Source of the DNA: CALAED01 sp937891035
Lineage (GTDB): Bacteria; Actinomycetota; Actinomycetes; Streptosporangiales; Streptosporangiaceae
Reading direction: 5' to 3'
Assembly: GCA_035642125.1 (NCBI GenBank)
Contig: DASQSZ010000074.1
Span: forward strand, 1-20,543
DNA length: 20,543 nucleotides
Below are positions 6,677-14,212 of the stretch, in pieces; the stretch's first letter is position 1; the number at the start of each line of letters is the position of its first letter. The notes under the pieces are model-generated. The model was not told where the DNA came from. It made no database searches and saw only the letters and a list, made by a program, of their open reading frames with translations. The translations under genes and the position numbers were made by a program.

Positions 6677-7675
6677 CTAGGAAGGAGGCGCTCCGGTGCT
6701 GTCGCGCACGATGAGGTCGGTGGCGAGCTCGACCCGCCGGTTCTCCGGCTCTTCGCCATGCGCGACGGCGAGCACGAGCCGGGTGGCCGTCGCCGCCATC
6801 TCCTGCAGCGGTTGCCGTACGGTGGTCAGCGGCGGCCAGGCCGAGCGGGCCAGCGGCAAATCGTCGAAGCCCACAACGGACAGGTCGTCCGGCACGCGCA
6901 TGCCGGCCTCGCGCGCCGCCTCGTACACGCCGAAGGCCTGCAGGTCGCTGCCAGCGAAGATCGCGGTCGGGCGGTCCGGCAGCGCGAGCAGATCTCGAGC
7001 GTGAACGTGTCCGGAGTCGACCAGGAAGTCGCCATAACGGATGAGCTCGGAGTCGACGGCGAGCCCGGCGGTCTCCAGCGCGGCGCGGTAGCCGTCGATG
7101 CGCGCCCGGCTGCACAGCACGTTGGGCGGGCCGCTGATCATACCGATCCTGCGGTGGCCGTGCTCGATCAGATGCCGCGTGGCCGACAGCCCGCCGTTCC
7201 AGTTGGTGGCGCCGACCGAGGCGACGTCGGGGGGCGGCTCGCCCTCGGGGTCGACGACGACGAACGGGATGCCGCGCGCGGTCAGCTGGCCGTGCTGGCG
7301 CGGGGTAAGGCGCGAGCAGACCAGCACCACCCCGTCGGTGCGGCGCGCCGCGATGCGGTCGAGCCAGGTGCGGCCGGGACCCGCGTGGGTGTGCAGCACC
7401 GACAGGACCACCCCGGCCTCCGCCTCCCGCGCCGCCATCTCCGTCCCCCGGATCAGCTCCATCGCCCAGGGGCTTTCCAGCTCGGCGAACACGAGGTCGA
7501 TCAGGCTGCCGACCGGCCCGTCGCGCTGCGGCGTGCGCCGGCGATAGCCGTGCTTGTGCAGCAGCCGCTCGACGCGCTGCCGGGTCTCCGGAGCGACCTC
7601 GGGCCGCCCGTTCACGACCTTCGACACGGTCGGCACGGACACGCCGGCCTCGGCCGCGATCCGCGCGATCGTCAC
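6677..7675 (-). CDS. LacI-family transcriptional regulator, probable xylan-utilisation repressor
   Basis: A 332-residue DNA-binding repressor of the LacI/GalR family. The N-terminal helix-turn-helix starts at once (TIARIAAEAGVSVPTVSKVV, with VNGRPEVAPETR as hinge-side helix). A periplasmic-binding-like sugar-sensing domain runs to the end (IFAGSDLQAFGVYEAA and VVGFDDLPLA near the C-terminus). GTG 7675 is preferred: GGAGAAG lies 9 bases upstream and it starts right at the helix-turn-helix. The frame extends to GTG 7690/7693, which could be leaderless starts. A perfect CGAAACTTTCG site lies at 7708-7718 just upstream, suggesting autoregulation. Related sites precede both xylanases and the GH3-GH43 operon, so this is most likely the local xylooligosaccharide-responsive repressor, in the style of actinomycete BxlR/XylR. 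The inducer is inferred, not seen. Confidence 0.93.
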   Translation of the reverse strand: MTIARIAAEAGVSVPTVSKVVNGRPEVAPETRQRVERLLHKHGYRRRTPQRDGPVGSLIDLVFAELESPWAMELIRGTEMAAREAEAGVVLSVLHTHAGPGRTWLDRIAARRTDGVVLVCSRLTPRQHGQLTARGIPFVVVDPEGEPPPDVASVGATNWNGGLSATRHLIEHGHRRIGMISGPPNVLCSRARIDGYRAALETAGLAVDSELIRYGDFLVDSGHVHARDLLALPDRPTAIFAGSDLQAFGVYEAAREAGMRVPDDLSVVGFDDLPLARSAWPPLTTVRQPLQEMAATATRLVLAVAHGEEPENRRVELATDLIVRDSTGAPPS

Positions 7676-7699
7676 TCGCGTCTTCTCCACCACAGGAGA

Positions 7700-7718
7700 A
7701 GCATAGTCGAAACTTTCG
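7700..7718. promoter_or_regulatory. operator and possible -10 box of the LacI gene
   Basis: CGAAACTTTCG (7708-7718) is a perfect 11-bp odd palindrome. On the minus strand TATGCT (7700-7705) follows it and could be a -10 box. No good -35 is seen. A start near 7693 would give a leaderless GTG transcript. Confidence 0.6.
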
Positions 7719-7783
7719 GAAGATCGTTTAGGTGGGAGTGCAGGCAGGGCGTGCTCTCCGACCCCCAGGGGGCCCGCCGGGTA

Positions 7784-7813
7784 TTGACGTCTATCATCAG
7801 CCGTACGTACGCT
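7784..7813 (+). promoter_or_regulatory. promoter of the GH3-GH43 operon
   Basis: TTGACG (7784-7789), an 18-base spacer and TACGCT (7808-7813) form a sigma-70-type promoter. The expected start near 7820 gives a leader of about 85 bases and lies within the operator that follows. Confidence 0.6.
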
Positions 7814-7815
7814 CC

Positions 7816-7854
7816 GTTTCTACGAAACATTCGGGAGTCTCTAGAAAACTTTCT
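7816..7854. promoter_or_regulatory. LacI-type operator of the GH3-GH43 operon
   Basis: GTTTC-TAC-GAAAC (7816-7828) overlaps CGAAACATTCG (7823-7833), a 10/11 match to the site upstream of the LacI gene. A weaker GAAAACTTTCT follows at 7844-7854. Placement directly after the -10 box fits repression by the divergent regulator. Confidence 0.65.
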
Positions 7855-7905
7855 GGAGCGCTCGGCGTCGTCCTCCGGATTCCTCCGGACCAGTCAGGAG
7901 CCTTC

Positions 7906-10278
7906 ATGACCGAAGTTCGTCCGGTCGTGCGCGAAGCGTGGCGCGATCCGCAGTTGCCGGTGGCCGAACGCGTCACCGATCTCCTGAGCCGGATGACCAT
8001 GGAGGAGAAGGCCGCCCAGCTCGCGGGCTTTTGGGCCATGCCGGCCGAGCCGGGCGAGCCCGTGGCGCCCAAGGAGGACGACATCGGTGAGCCGGCGCTG
8101 CCGCTCGACGAGATCGCCAAGTACGGCCTCGGGCAGCTCACCAGGGTGTTCGGCACGCAGCCGATCGCCCCCTCCGACGGGATCAGGCGGCTGCTCGAGC
8201 TGCAGACGCTGGTCGCCCGCGCCAACCGCTTCGGCATCCCCGCGATCGCGCACGAAGAGTGCCTCACCGGCTTCATGACCTGGAAGGCCACCATCTTTCC
8301 CGCGCCGCTGGCCTGGGGGGCGTCGTTCGATCCCGGCCTCGTCGAGGAGATGGCCGCGGCCATCGGCGCCGGCATGCGCCGCGTCGGCGTCCACCAGGGC
8401 CTCGCGCCCGTGCTCGACGTCGTGCGCGACTACCGGTGGGGCCGCAACGAGGAGTGCATCGGCGAGGACCCCTACCTCGTCGCGACCATCGGCAGCAGGT
8501 ACGTCCGAGGGCTTGAGCGGTCCGGCATCGTGGCGACGCTCAAGCACTTCGCCGGGTACTCATCATCCCGCGCCGGCCGGAACATGGGCCCGACCGCGGT
8601 CGGGCCGCGCGAGCTCGCCGATGTCATCCTCGAGCCGTTCGTCACCGCGCTGCGCGTCGGCGGGGCACGGTCGGTCATGCATTCCTACACCGACATCGAC
8701 GGCGTGCCGGCCGCGGCCAACGAGTGGCTGCTGACCGGCCTGCTCCGCGACGAGCTGGGCTTTGACGGCGTGGTTGTGTCGGACTACTTCGGGGTCTCCT
8801 TCCTGCAGAGCCTGCACCGGATCGCCGGGTCCCGCGCCGAGGCGGCCGAGCTCGCGCTGCGCGCGGGCGTGGACGTCGAGCTGCCCACCGTTCGCTGCTA
8901 CGGCGAGCCGCTGCTCGACCTGGTCCGTGACGGCCGGGTCCCCGAGGAGCTCCTCGACCGGTCCGCGGCCAGGGTGCTCAGCCTCAAGGCCGAGCTCGGC
9001 CTGCTCGACGAGGACTGGGAGGCGAAGCTCACCGCGCTCGCCGAGGCGGTTAACGGCGACCGCGACACACTCGACACGCTCGATCCGCCCGAGCATCGGC
9101 GGCTGGCCCGCCGGCTCGCGGAGCAGTCCGTCGTGCTGCTGTCCAACGACGGCGTGTTGCCGTTGGGCGCGGCGGCCAGGTCGGTGGCGGTGACCGGCCC
9201 GCTCGCCGACAGCTCGCACGCGATGCTGGGGTGCTATGCGTTCCCGGCTCATGTAGGCGTCCAGCACCCGGGTCTTCCAGTGGGAGTGGAGATTCGGGTG
9301 CTGGCGGACGCGTTGCGCGCCGAACTCCCCGACGCCGAGATCACCGTGGCGTCGGGGTACGGCGTGGACGACGCTGACGACGCGGACATCGCCGCGTCGG
9401 TCGCGGCCGCCACGGCCGCCGACGTGTGCGTGCTCACGCTCGGCGATCGCTCCGGCCTGTTCGGCCGCGGCACCTCGGGCGAGGGCTGCGACGCCGAGAC
9501 CCTCGCGCTGCCGGGCCGCCAGGCCGAGTTGGCCGCGGCCGTGCTGGACACCGGCACCCCCACGGTGATCGTGTTGCTGAGCGGTCGCCCGTACGCGCTC
9601 GGCGGCATCGCCGACCGGGCCGCTGCCGTGATCCAGGCGTTCTACGCCGGCGAGGAGGGCGCGACCGCGATCGCCGGCATCCTGTCCGGCCGGGCCGAGC
9701 CCTCGGGTCGGCTGCCGGTGAGCCTGCCGCTCCATCCCGGCGGCCAGCCGGGCACCTATCTGCGCTCCCGGCTCGACGACGGCTCCCAATGGAGCACGCT
9801 CGACTCGACGCCGCTCTACCCGTTCGGGCACGGCCTTTCCTGGACCCGCTTCGACTACACGGACCTGTTCGTGGGGGCGGCGGCGATCCCCACCGACGGC
9901 GAGGTGCGCGTCGGCGCCACCGTGCGCAACACCGGCGGCCGGGCCGGCACCGAGGTCGTCCAGCTCTATCTGTCCGACCCCGTCGCCTCGGTCGTGCGAC
10001 CGGTGCGGTGGCTGGCCGGCTGGGCGCGGGTGCGGCTGGCGCCGGGCGAGGCCGCCCGCGTCGAGTTCACCGTGCACGCCGACCGCACCTCCTTCACCGG
10101 ACTCGGGCTGCGGCGCATCGTGGAGCCCGGCGTGATCGAGGTGGCGATCGGGCGGTCCAGCGGCAACCTGCCGCTGACCGGGTCGTTCGTCCTCGAAGGC
10201 CCCACCCGGGAGCTCGGCTCCGATCGGGTCTTGACCGTGCCCGTCGCCGTCACTCCGCTCGTCCAGGTCGCGGACTGA
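7906..10278 (+). CDS. GH3 glycoside hydrolase, probable intracellular beta-xylosidase
   Basis: A 790-residue retaining exo-glycosidase that removes terminal sugars from beta-linked oligosaccharides, here most likely xylose from xylooligosaccharides. The N-terminal GH3 barrel contains KHFAGY (Lys213-His214) and the nucleophile Asp293 in VVSDYFG. The second alpha/beta domain carries the likely acid/base Glu526 in SGEGCD. A fibronectin III-like domain closes the protein. No signal peptide is seen, so it is probably cytoplasmic. ATG 7906 was chosen because AGGAG lies 7 bases upstream and the promoter and operator (7784-7854) lie before it; the frame is open from 7732 but that would span the operator. 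GH43 follows after 3 bases, forming an operon. It is similar in plan to BxlA-type xylosidases; beta-glucosidase activity is the main alternative. Confidence 0.92.
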   Translation: MTEVRPVVREAWRDPQLPVAERVTDLLSRMTMEEKAAQLAGFWAMPAEPGEPVAPKEDDIGEPALPLDEIAKYGLGQLTRVFGTQPIAPSDGIRRLLELQTLVARANRFGIPAIAHEECLTGFMTWKATIFPAPLAWGASFDPGLVEEMAAAIGAGMRRVGVHQGLAPVLDVVRDYRWGRNEECIGEDPYLVATIGSRYVRGLERSGIVATLKHFAGYSSSRAGRNMGPTAVGPRELADVILEPFVTALRVGGARSVMHSYTDIDGVPAAANEWLLTGLLRDELGFDGVVVSDYFGVSFLQSLHRIAGSRAEAAELALRAGVDVELPTVRCYGEPLLDLVRDGRVPEELLDRSAARVLSLKAELGLLDEDWEAKLTALAEAVNGDRDTLDTLDPPEHRRLARRLAEQSVVLLSNDGVLPLGAAARSVAVTGPLADSSHAMLGCYAFPAHVGVQHPGLPVGVEIRVLADALRAELPDAEITVASGYGVDDADDADIAASVAAATAADVCVLTLGDRSGLFGRGTSGEGCDAETLALPGRQAELAAAVLDTGTPTVIVLLSGRPYALGGIADRAAAVIQAFYAGEEGATAIAGILSGRAEPSGRLPVSLPLHPGGQPGTYLRSRLDDGSQWSTLDSTPLYPFGHGLSWTRFDYTDLFVGAAAIPTDGEVRVGATVRNTGGRAGTEVVQLYLSDPVASVVRPVRWLAGWARVRLAPGEAARVEFTVHADRTSFTGLGLRRIVEPGVIEVAIGRSSGNLPLTGSFVLEGPTRELGSDRVLTVPVAVTPLVQVAD

Positions 10279-10281
10279 CCG

Positions 10282-11817
10282 ATGCCCCGGCGGTTCCGGA
10301 ATCCGATACTGCCCGGATGCCATCCGGATCCGTCGATCTGCCGGGCGGGCGACGACTACTACCTGGTGACCTCCACGTTCGAGTGGTTTCCCGGGCTGCC
10401 CATCTTCCACAGTCGTGATCTCGTGCACTGGCGCCAGCTCGGGCACGTATTGGACCGCCCTTCCCAGCTCTCGCTCGACGGCGTGCTTCCCTCGCGCGGT
10501 CTGTACGCGCCGACCATCAGGTTCGCCGACGGCGTTTTCTACGTCGTCTGCACGCTGATGGATGGGGGCGGCAACTTCGTCGTCACCGCCACCGACCCCG
10601 CCGGCCCATGGTCGGAGCCGACCTGGCTCCCCGACGCCGAAGGCTGGGATCCCTCATTGTTCTTCGACGACGACGGGCGGGTGTGGTTCACGGCCACCCG
10701 GCTCGCCTACGAGCCGTCCTACGACGGGGACGCCGAGATCTGGCTGCGTGAGCTCGACCCGACCAAGGTGCAGCTGACGGGCAGGGAGTACGTGCTGTGG
10801 CGGGGAGCGCTGGACGGCGCCGTCTGGGCGGAGGCGCCGCACCTTTACAAGGTCTACGGTCGCTACTACCTCATGACCGCCGAGGGCGGCACCGAGCACG
10901 ACCACGCCGTGACGGTCGCCCGCGCCGACCGCGTGACCGGTCCTTACCGCGGCTGCCCGCGCAACCCCGTGCTCACCCATCGTCATCTCGGCCTCGACCA
11001 CCCGATCGTGGGCACCGGACACGGGGACCTGATCCAAACGCCGGCCGGCGAGTGGTGGATGGTGCTGCTCGCCATGCGCCCCTATGGCGGATACTTCTAC
11101 AACCTCGGCCGCGAGACGTTCCTGACGCCGGTGCGCTGGGAGGACGGCTGGCCCGTCGCCGGTCCGGTCGAGGCGCGCCACCCCGCGCCCGCGCTGCCCG
11201 AACGTCGGTGGCCGGCCGAGCCGTGCTGCGACCACTTCGACGCGATCGCGCTCGCGCCGTACTGGTGTTTTTTGCGTACGCCGCGCGCGGCGTTTTGGAG
11301 CCTTACCGAACGCCCGGGCCACCTGCGGCTGCGGCTGCGCCCGGAAAGCCTCGCCGACCTGGCCAACCCAAGCTTCGTCGGGCGCCGCCAGCGAGACGTC
11401 GATTTCGCCGCGCACGCCTCGCTCGACTTCGCGCCGCGCGGCGAGCACGAGTGCGCGGGGCTCGCGCTCGTGCAAAACAACAACTTCCACATCAGGTTCG
11501 TCGTCACCGGCGCGGGCGTCCGGCTGATCCGCCGAGCCGCGGGAACCGACGAGACCCTGGCCGGTGCACCGGTCCCGGCCGGCCGGATCTTCCTGGCCGT
11601 CGAGGCGCGCGGGCAGTCGTACGAGATGAGGTACGCCACCGAGCCGGGCAGGTGGCGGCGGCTCGGCGATCGGGTCGACGGGCGGATCTTGAGCCCGCCG
11701 GTGGCCGGCGGGTTCACCGGCGCCTATATCGGCATGTACGCCAGCTCGAACGGCCGGCCGAGCGACAACGTCGCCGATTTCGACTGGTTCGAATACGCCG
11801 GGCTCGACCGCGGCTGA
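10282..11817 (+). CDS. GH43 beta-xylosidase / alpha-L-arabinofuranosidase
   Basis: A 511-residue inverting enzyme with a five-bladed propeller followed by a beta-sandwich domain (about 320-511), the arrangement of GH43 subfamilies 11 and 12. The catalytic trio is visible: general base Asp16 in CHPDPS, pKa-setting Asp123 in GWDPSLF and general acid Glu184 in WAEAPHLY. The stretch with RPYGGYFYNLGRETF resembles subfamily 12, whose members act on arabinose or xylose ends. There is no signal peptide. It starts 3 bases after the GH3 stop without a strong SD of its own, which suggests translational coupling. Together the two proteins would finish xylooligosaccharides inside the cell, and arabinose-decorated ones if this is an arabinofuranosidase. 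A terminator hairpin follows 15 bases after the stop. Confidence 0.93.
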   Translation: MPRRFRNPILPGCHPDPSICRAGDDYYLVTSTFEWFPGLPIFHSRDLVHWRQLGHVLDRPSQLSLDGVLPSRGLYAPTIRFADGVFYVVCTLMDGGGNFVVTATDPAGPWSEPTWLPDAEGWDPSLFFDDDGRVWFTATRLAYEPSYDGDAEIWLRELDPTKVQLTGREYVLWRGALDGAVWAEAPHLYKVYGRYYLMTAEGGTEHDHAVTVARADRVTGPYRGCPRNPVLTHRHLGLDHPIVGTGHGDLIQTPAGEWWMVLLAMRPYGGYFYNLGRETFLTPVRWEDGWPVAGPVEARHPAPALPERRWPAEPCCDHFDAIALAPYWCFLRTPRAAFWSLTERPGHLRLRLRPESLADLANPSFVGRRQRDVDFAAHASLDFAPRGEHECAGLALVQNNNFHIRFVVTGAGVRLIRRAAGTDETLAGAPVPAGRIFLAVEARGQSYEMRYATEPGRWRRLGDRVDGRILSPPVAGGFTGAYIGMYASSNGRPSDNVADFDWFEYAGLDRG

Positions 11818-11831
11818 TCGGCCGGTCAGCC

Positions 11832-11856
11832 GCCCGGCACACAGATGGTGCCGGGC
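11832..11856 (+). terminator. terminator of the GH3-GH43 operon
   Basis: GCCCGGCAC (11832-11840) and GTGCCGGGC (11848-11856) form a perfect 9-bp stem with a 7-base loop. The same core stem is used in the terminator after the pectate lyase. Confidence 0.75.
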
Positions 11857-11866
11857 CGCGTGCGGA

Positions 11867-11889
11867 CCGTGCCCTTGGGTAGGGCACGG
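11867..11889 (+). promoter_or_regulatory. hairpin just before the hydrolase start codon
   Basis: CCGTGCCC (11867-11874) and GGGCACGG (11882-11889) form a perfect 8-bp stem ending 3 bases before ATG 11893. The only SD-like bases, AGGG, sit in its 3' arm. GTGCC and GGCAC segments here and in the preceding terminator could also pair with each other. Confidence 0.45.
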
Positions 11890-11892
11890 CAC

Positions 11893-12525
11893 ATGGACAC
11901 CGTGACCATACCCACCGCCGGCTCCGAGGCGACGGGCGATTTGACCGTGCCCGCCGGGGCCGCGGGGATGGTGCTGTTCGCGCACGGCAGCGGCAGCTCA
12001 CGGCACAGCCCGCGCAACCGGGCGGTGGCCGCGCACCTGGGCGCCGCGGGCTTCGGCACCCTGCTGCTCGACCTGCTCACCGCCGATGAGGACCTCATCG
12101 ACGCCCGTACGGCGGAGCTGCGCTTCGACATCGGGCTGCTGACCGCCCGGTTGATCGGCGCCATCGACTGGCTGGCCGCCGGCCCGGGACGCGATCTGCC
12201 GCTCGGGCTGTTCGGCGCGAGCACCGGAGCCGCCGGGGCGCTGGCCGCCGCGGTGGACCGGCCCGGTCTGGTGCGTGCGGTGGTCTCCCGCGGCGGCCGG
12301 CCCGACCTGGCCGGCGCGGCGCTTGACCGAGTCGCGGCGCCCATCCTGCTGATCGTCGGCGGCCGGGACACGACCGTGCTCGAGCTGAACCGGCGGGCCG
12401 CGGGCAGGCTCCCCGCCCCGCACGAGATCAGCGTCGTGTCCGGCGCGAGTCATCTGTTCGAGGAGCCGGGGGCGCTGGACCGCGTCGCCGCGCTCGCCGC
12501 CGCGTGGTTCGAGCGCCACCTGTGA
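11893..12525 (+). CDS. alpha/beta hydrolase of the dienelactone-hydrolase type
   Basis: A 210-residue cytoplasmic serine hydrolase. An oxyanion-side segment, FAHGSGSSRHSPRN, is near residue 30. The nucleophile elbow GASTG lies in the middle, Asp in GGRDTTV follows, and His in GASHLFEE is near the end; together they form a complete catalytic triad. ATG 11893 begins the typical short N-terminal strand; the frame is open from 11845, but that start lies within the terminator hairpin of the upstream operon. It has no signal peptide, so a role as acetyl-xylan or feruloyl esterase on polymeric xylan is unlikely. Proteins of this type often stand beside stress or phosphoribosyltransferase genes, which are absent here. 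The substrate is unknown. It converges on GH53 with only 35 bases between stop codons and no clear hairpin in that gap. Confidence 0.82.
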   Translation: MDTVTIPTAGSEATGDLTVPAGAAGMVLFAHGSGSSRHSPRNRAVAAHLGAAGFGTLLLDLLTADEDLIDARTAELRFDIGLLTARLIGAIDWLAAGPGRDLPLGLFGASTGAAGALAAAVDRPGLVRAVVSRGGRPDLAGAALDRVAAPILLIVGGRDTTVLELNRRAAGRLPAPHEISVVSGASHLFEEPGALDRVAALAAAWFERHL

Positions 12526-12560
12526 CCAGCACCCACGAGAGCGCGGCGGGTCGCGGCGCG

Positions 12561-14078
12561 TTATCGAGGGCCGGGCAGCGGGTGGGTGAAGGCGATGGAG
12601 GGGAGGGCGCGGCCGGTGAAGTCGAACAGGGTGAGGTTGTCGTTCGGGGTGCCCTCGCCGGGTGCCCAGCCGACGCCCGGGATCCATTCCGGCTGCCAGT
12701 AGAACACGCCGGCGCCGTGTCCGCCGGGGATGGCGGCGACGATCGACAGCAGATCGGACAGGAAGCCGAGCTGGCCTTGAGGGGTGGCCGGGTAGCCGGG
12801 GACCAGCTGCGATTTCTGCCACAGGAAGTTGCCGAGTTGGTCGCCGTTGTCCATGGTCCAGCCGTACTGGGTCTCCACTATGGCCACGTCCTTGTCGTAG
12901 CGGGTGGCGAGGTCGCCCGCGTTGGCCCGCAGCTGCGACAGTGTCCCGTGCCAGAACGGGTAGTACGACAGGCCGATGACGTCAAACGGGACGCGCTGCG
13001 CGACGACGTGGTCGTAGAAGACCCGGCTGAAGGCGTTGTCGCCGCCCTGGTCGAAATGGACCATGAGCTTCGGCGTGGCGCCGCGGGCGTCCCGTGCGCC
13101 GGCGGCCGCTGACCGGAGCAAGGTGCCCAGTGCGTCCCAGCCGGTGCCGGCGGTCCAGTCGAGCTGTCCGACCGGCCACAGCATCCCGTTGCGGATCTCG
13201 TTGCCGAGCTGGAGCATGTCGACGGGCGTGCCCTGGGCGGCCAGCGCGTCGAGGACGTCCCTGGTGTAGGCGCGGACGGTCCGGGCCAGCGTGGGCAGGT
13301 CCTGGCCCGCCCAGGCGGCCGGCACCGGCTGCTTTTGCGGATCGGCCCAAAAGTCCGAGTAGTGCGGGTCGAGGAGCAGGCGCATGCCGGCCGCCTTCGC
13401 CCGGCGGGCCATGGTCAGGACGGACCGTAGATCGCTGTAGCCGGCCGGCGGGTTCACCCATAGCCGGAGGCGCACATAGCCGGCGCCGTGGGCGGCGAGA
13501 ATTCGTTCGGGGAGCGCGACCCTTCCGTTGTCGGTGTAGACGGCGCCGGCGGCGCGCTCCTGGACGGCGAACGACAGGTCGTGACCGACGATCACCGAGG
13601 CGGCGGCCGCGCCCAGGGCGCGGAACTCGCCCACGCAGGGCGGCCCGTCGCCGCGCATCGACAACCGGACCCAGCGGGCGGCCCCGGCCGCGGGGAACAA
13701 GGCGGGGGAGCCGGGTACCACGGCGACGGCGGGCCGTACGACCCGGAACCGGCCGGGGAGTGCCGCGGCCTCGACGGTGGCGGTGGCCGGCGCCGCGCCG
13801 AGCAGGGTCAGGCCGAAGCCGTCCAGCCGGCGCTGGCGGCCGAGGTCGACGGTGAGCGTGCCGACGGCGGAGGTGGGGCACCAGGTCGTCGCCGCGTCGC
13901 CGTCGATGGCGGCCGCCGCGGCATGGCCGGCGGCGGCGGTCGCGGCGGTCGCGGTGCCGGTGAGGGCGAGGTTGACCGTTGGGGGCGCGAGCGCCGCGTT
14001 CGCCCGGGTCGCGGGCTGGGCGGCGACGGCCACCGCGGCGATGGTGAGGAAACATGCGGCGATTGCCCGGGTGCGCAT
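12561..14078 (-). CDS. secreted GH53 endo-beta-1,4-galactanase with N-terminal discoidin-like domain
   Basis: A 505-residue extracellular enzyme that cuts beta-1,4-galactan side chains of pectin (type I arabinogalactan). It has a signal peptide (about 1-29). An F5/8 type C (discoidin, CBM32-like) domain follows at about 35-160 (NLALTGTATA start, AIDGDAATTW, a VDLG strand). The GH53 barrel fills the rest. Acid/base Glu294 is in LGNEIRNGM and nucleophile Glu402 in VETQYGW; DPHYSDFWADP is another family signature. ATG 14078 has AAGGAG 6 bases upstream. A promoter is visible at 14108-14136. It is divergent from the GH74 and PL1 genes, consistent with joint attack on plant cell walls. What the discoidin domain binds cannot be told from sequence. 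Confidence 0.93.
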   Translation of the reverse strand: MRTRAIAACFLTIAAVAVAAQPATRANAALAPPTVNLALTGTATAATAAAGHAAAAAIDGDAATTWCPTSAVGTLTVDLGRQRRLDGFGLTLLGAAPATATVEAAALPGRFRVVRPAVAVVPGSPALFPAAGAARWVRLSMRGDGPPCVGEFRALGAAAASVIVGHDLSFAVQERAAGAVYTDNGRVALPERILAAHGAGYVRLRLWVNPPAGYSDLRSVLTMARRAKAAGMRLLLDPHYSDFWADPQKQPVPAAWAGQDLPTLARTVRAYTRDVLDALAAQGTPVDMLQLGNEIRNGMLWPVGQLDWTAGTGWDALGTLLRSAAAGARDARGATPKLMVHFDQGGDNAFSRVFYDHVVAQRVPFDVIGLSYYPFWHGTLSQLRANAGDLATRYDKDVAIVETQYGWTMDNGDQLGNFLWQKSQLVPGYPATPQGQLGFLSDLLSIVAAIPGGHGAGVFYWQPEWIPGVGWAPGEGTPNDNLTLFDFTGRALPSIAFTHPLPGPR

Positions 14079-14107
14079 CGAGGGCTCCTTGAGCGACCGA
14101 TGCGCTC

Positions 14108-14136
14108 ACTCAACAGCGGATGTTGAGCTTTGTCAA
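14108..14136 (-). promoter_or_regulatory. promoter of the GH53 gene with embedded inverted repeat
   Basis: On the minus strand TTGACA (14131-14136, perfect consensus), 17 bases and TTGAGT (14108-14113) form a promoter with a weak -10. CTCAAC (14109-14114) and GTTGAG (14122-14127) are a perfect inverted repeat over the -10 and spacer, a possible operator. Confidence 0.5.
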
Positions 14137-14174
14137 GACTTGTTGGATTGTGTGGATTTCGCGGGGGAGGCGGG

Positions 14175-14192
14175 TCTTTCATGCCTTTCACA
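14175..14192 (-). promoter_or_regulatory. paired TGAAAG element upstream of GH53
   Basis: Two plus-strand CTTTCA copies lie 9 bases apart and match 15/18 the block at 5236-5253. It lies 97 bases upstream of the GH53 start; its partner lies 95 bases upstream of the GH10-CBM2 start. Confidence 0.35.
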
Positions 14193-14212
14193 GGCGCATG
14201 TCGCACCTCCTA

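Noticed and set aside
7853..7866. A CebR/CelR-type 14-bp box near GAGCGCTC in the GH3 leader
   Set aside because: Only the central eight bases are palindromic; the flanks match 9 of 14 positions of the known box, too weak to claim.
8563..10446. A 627-codon open frame opposite the GH3 gene
   Set aside because: Its composition is typical of antisense frames in GC-rich DNA and it has no recognisable domain. The plus strand has a complete GH3 enzyme with catalytic residues.
12526..12560. A terminator between the convergent hydrolase and GH53 genes
   Set aside because: The 35-base gap is GC-rich but I could not find a clean stem-loop in it.
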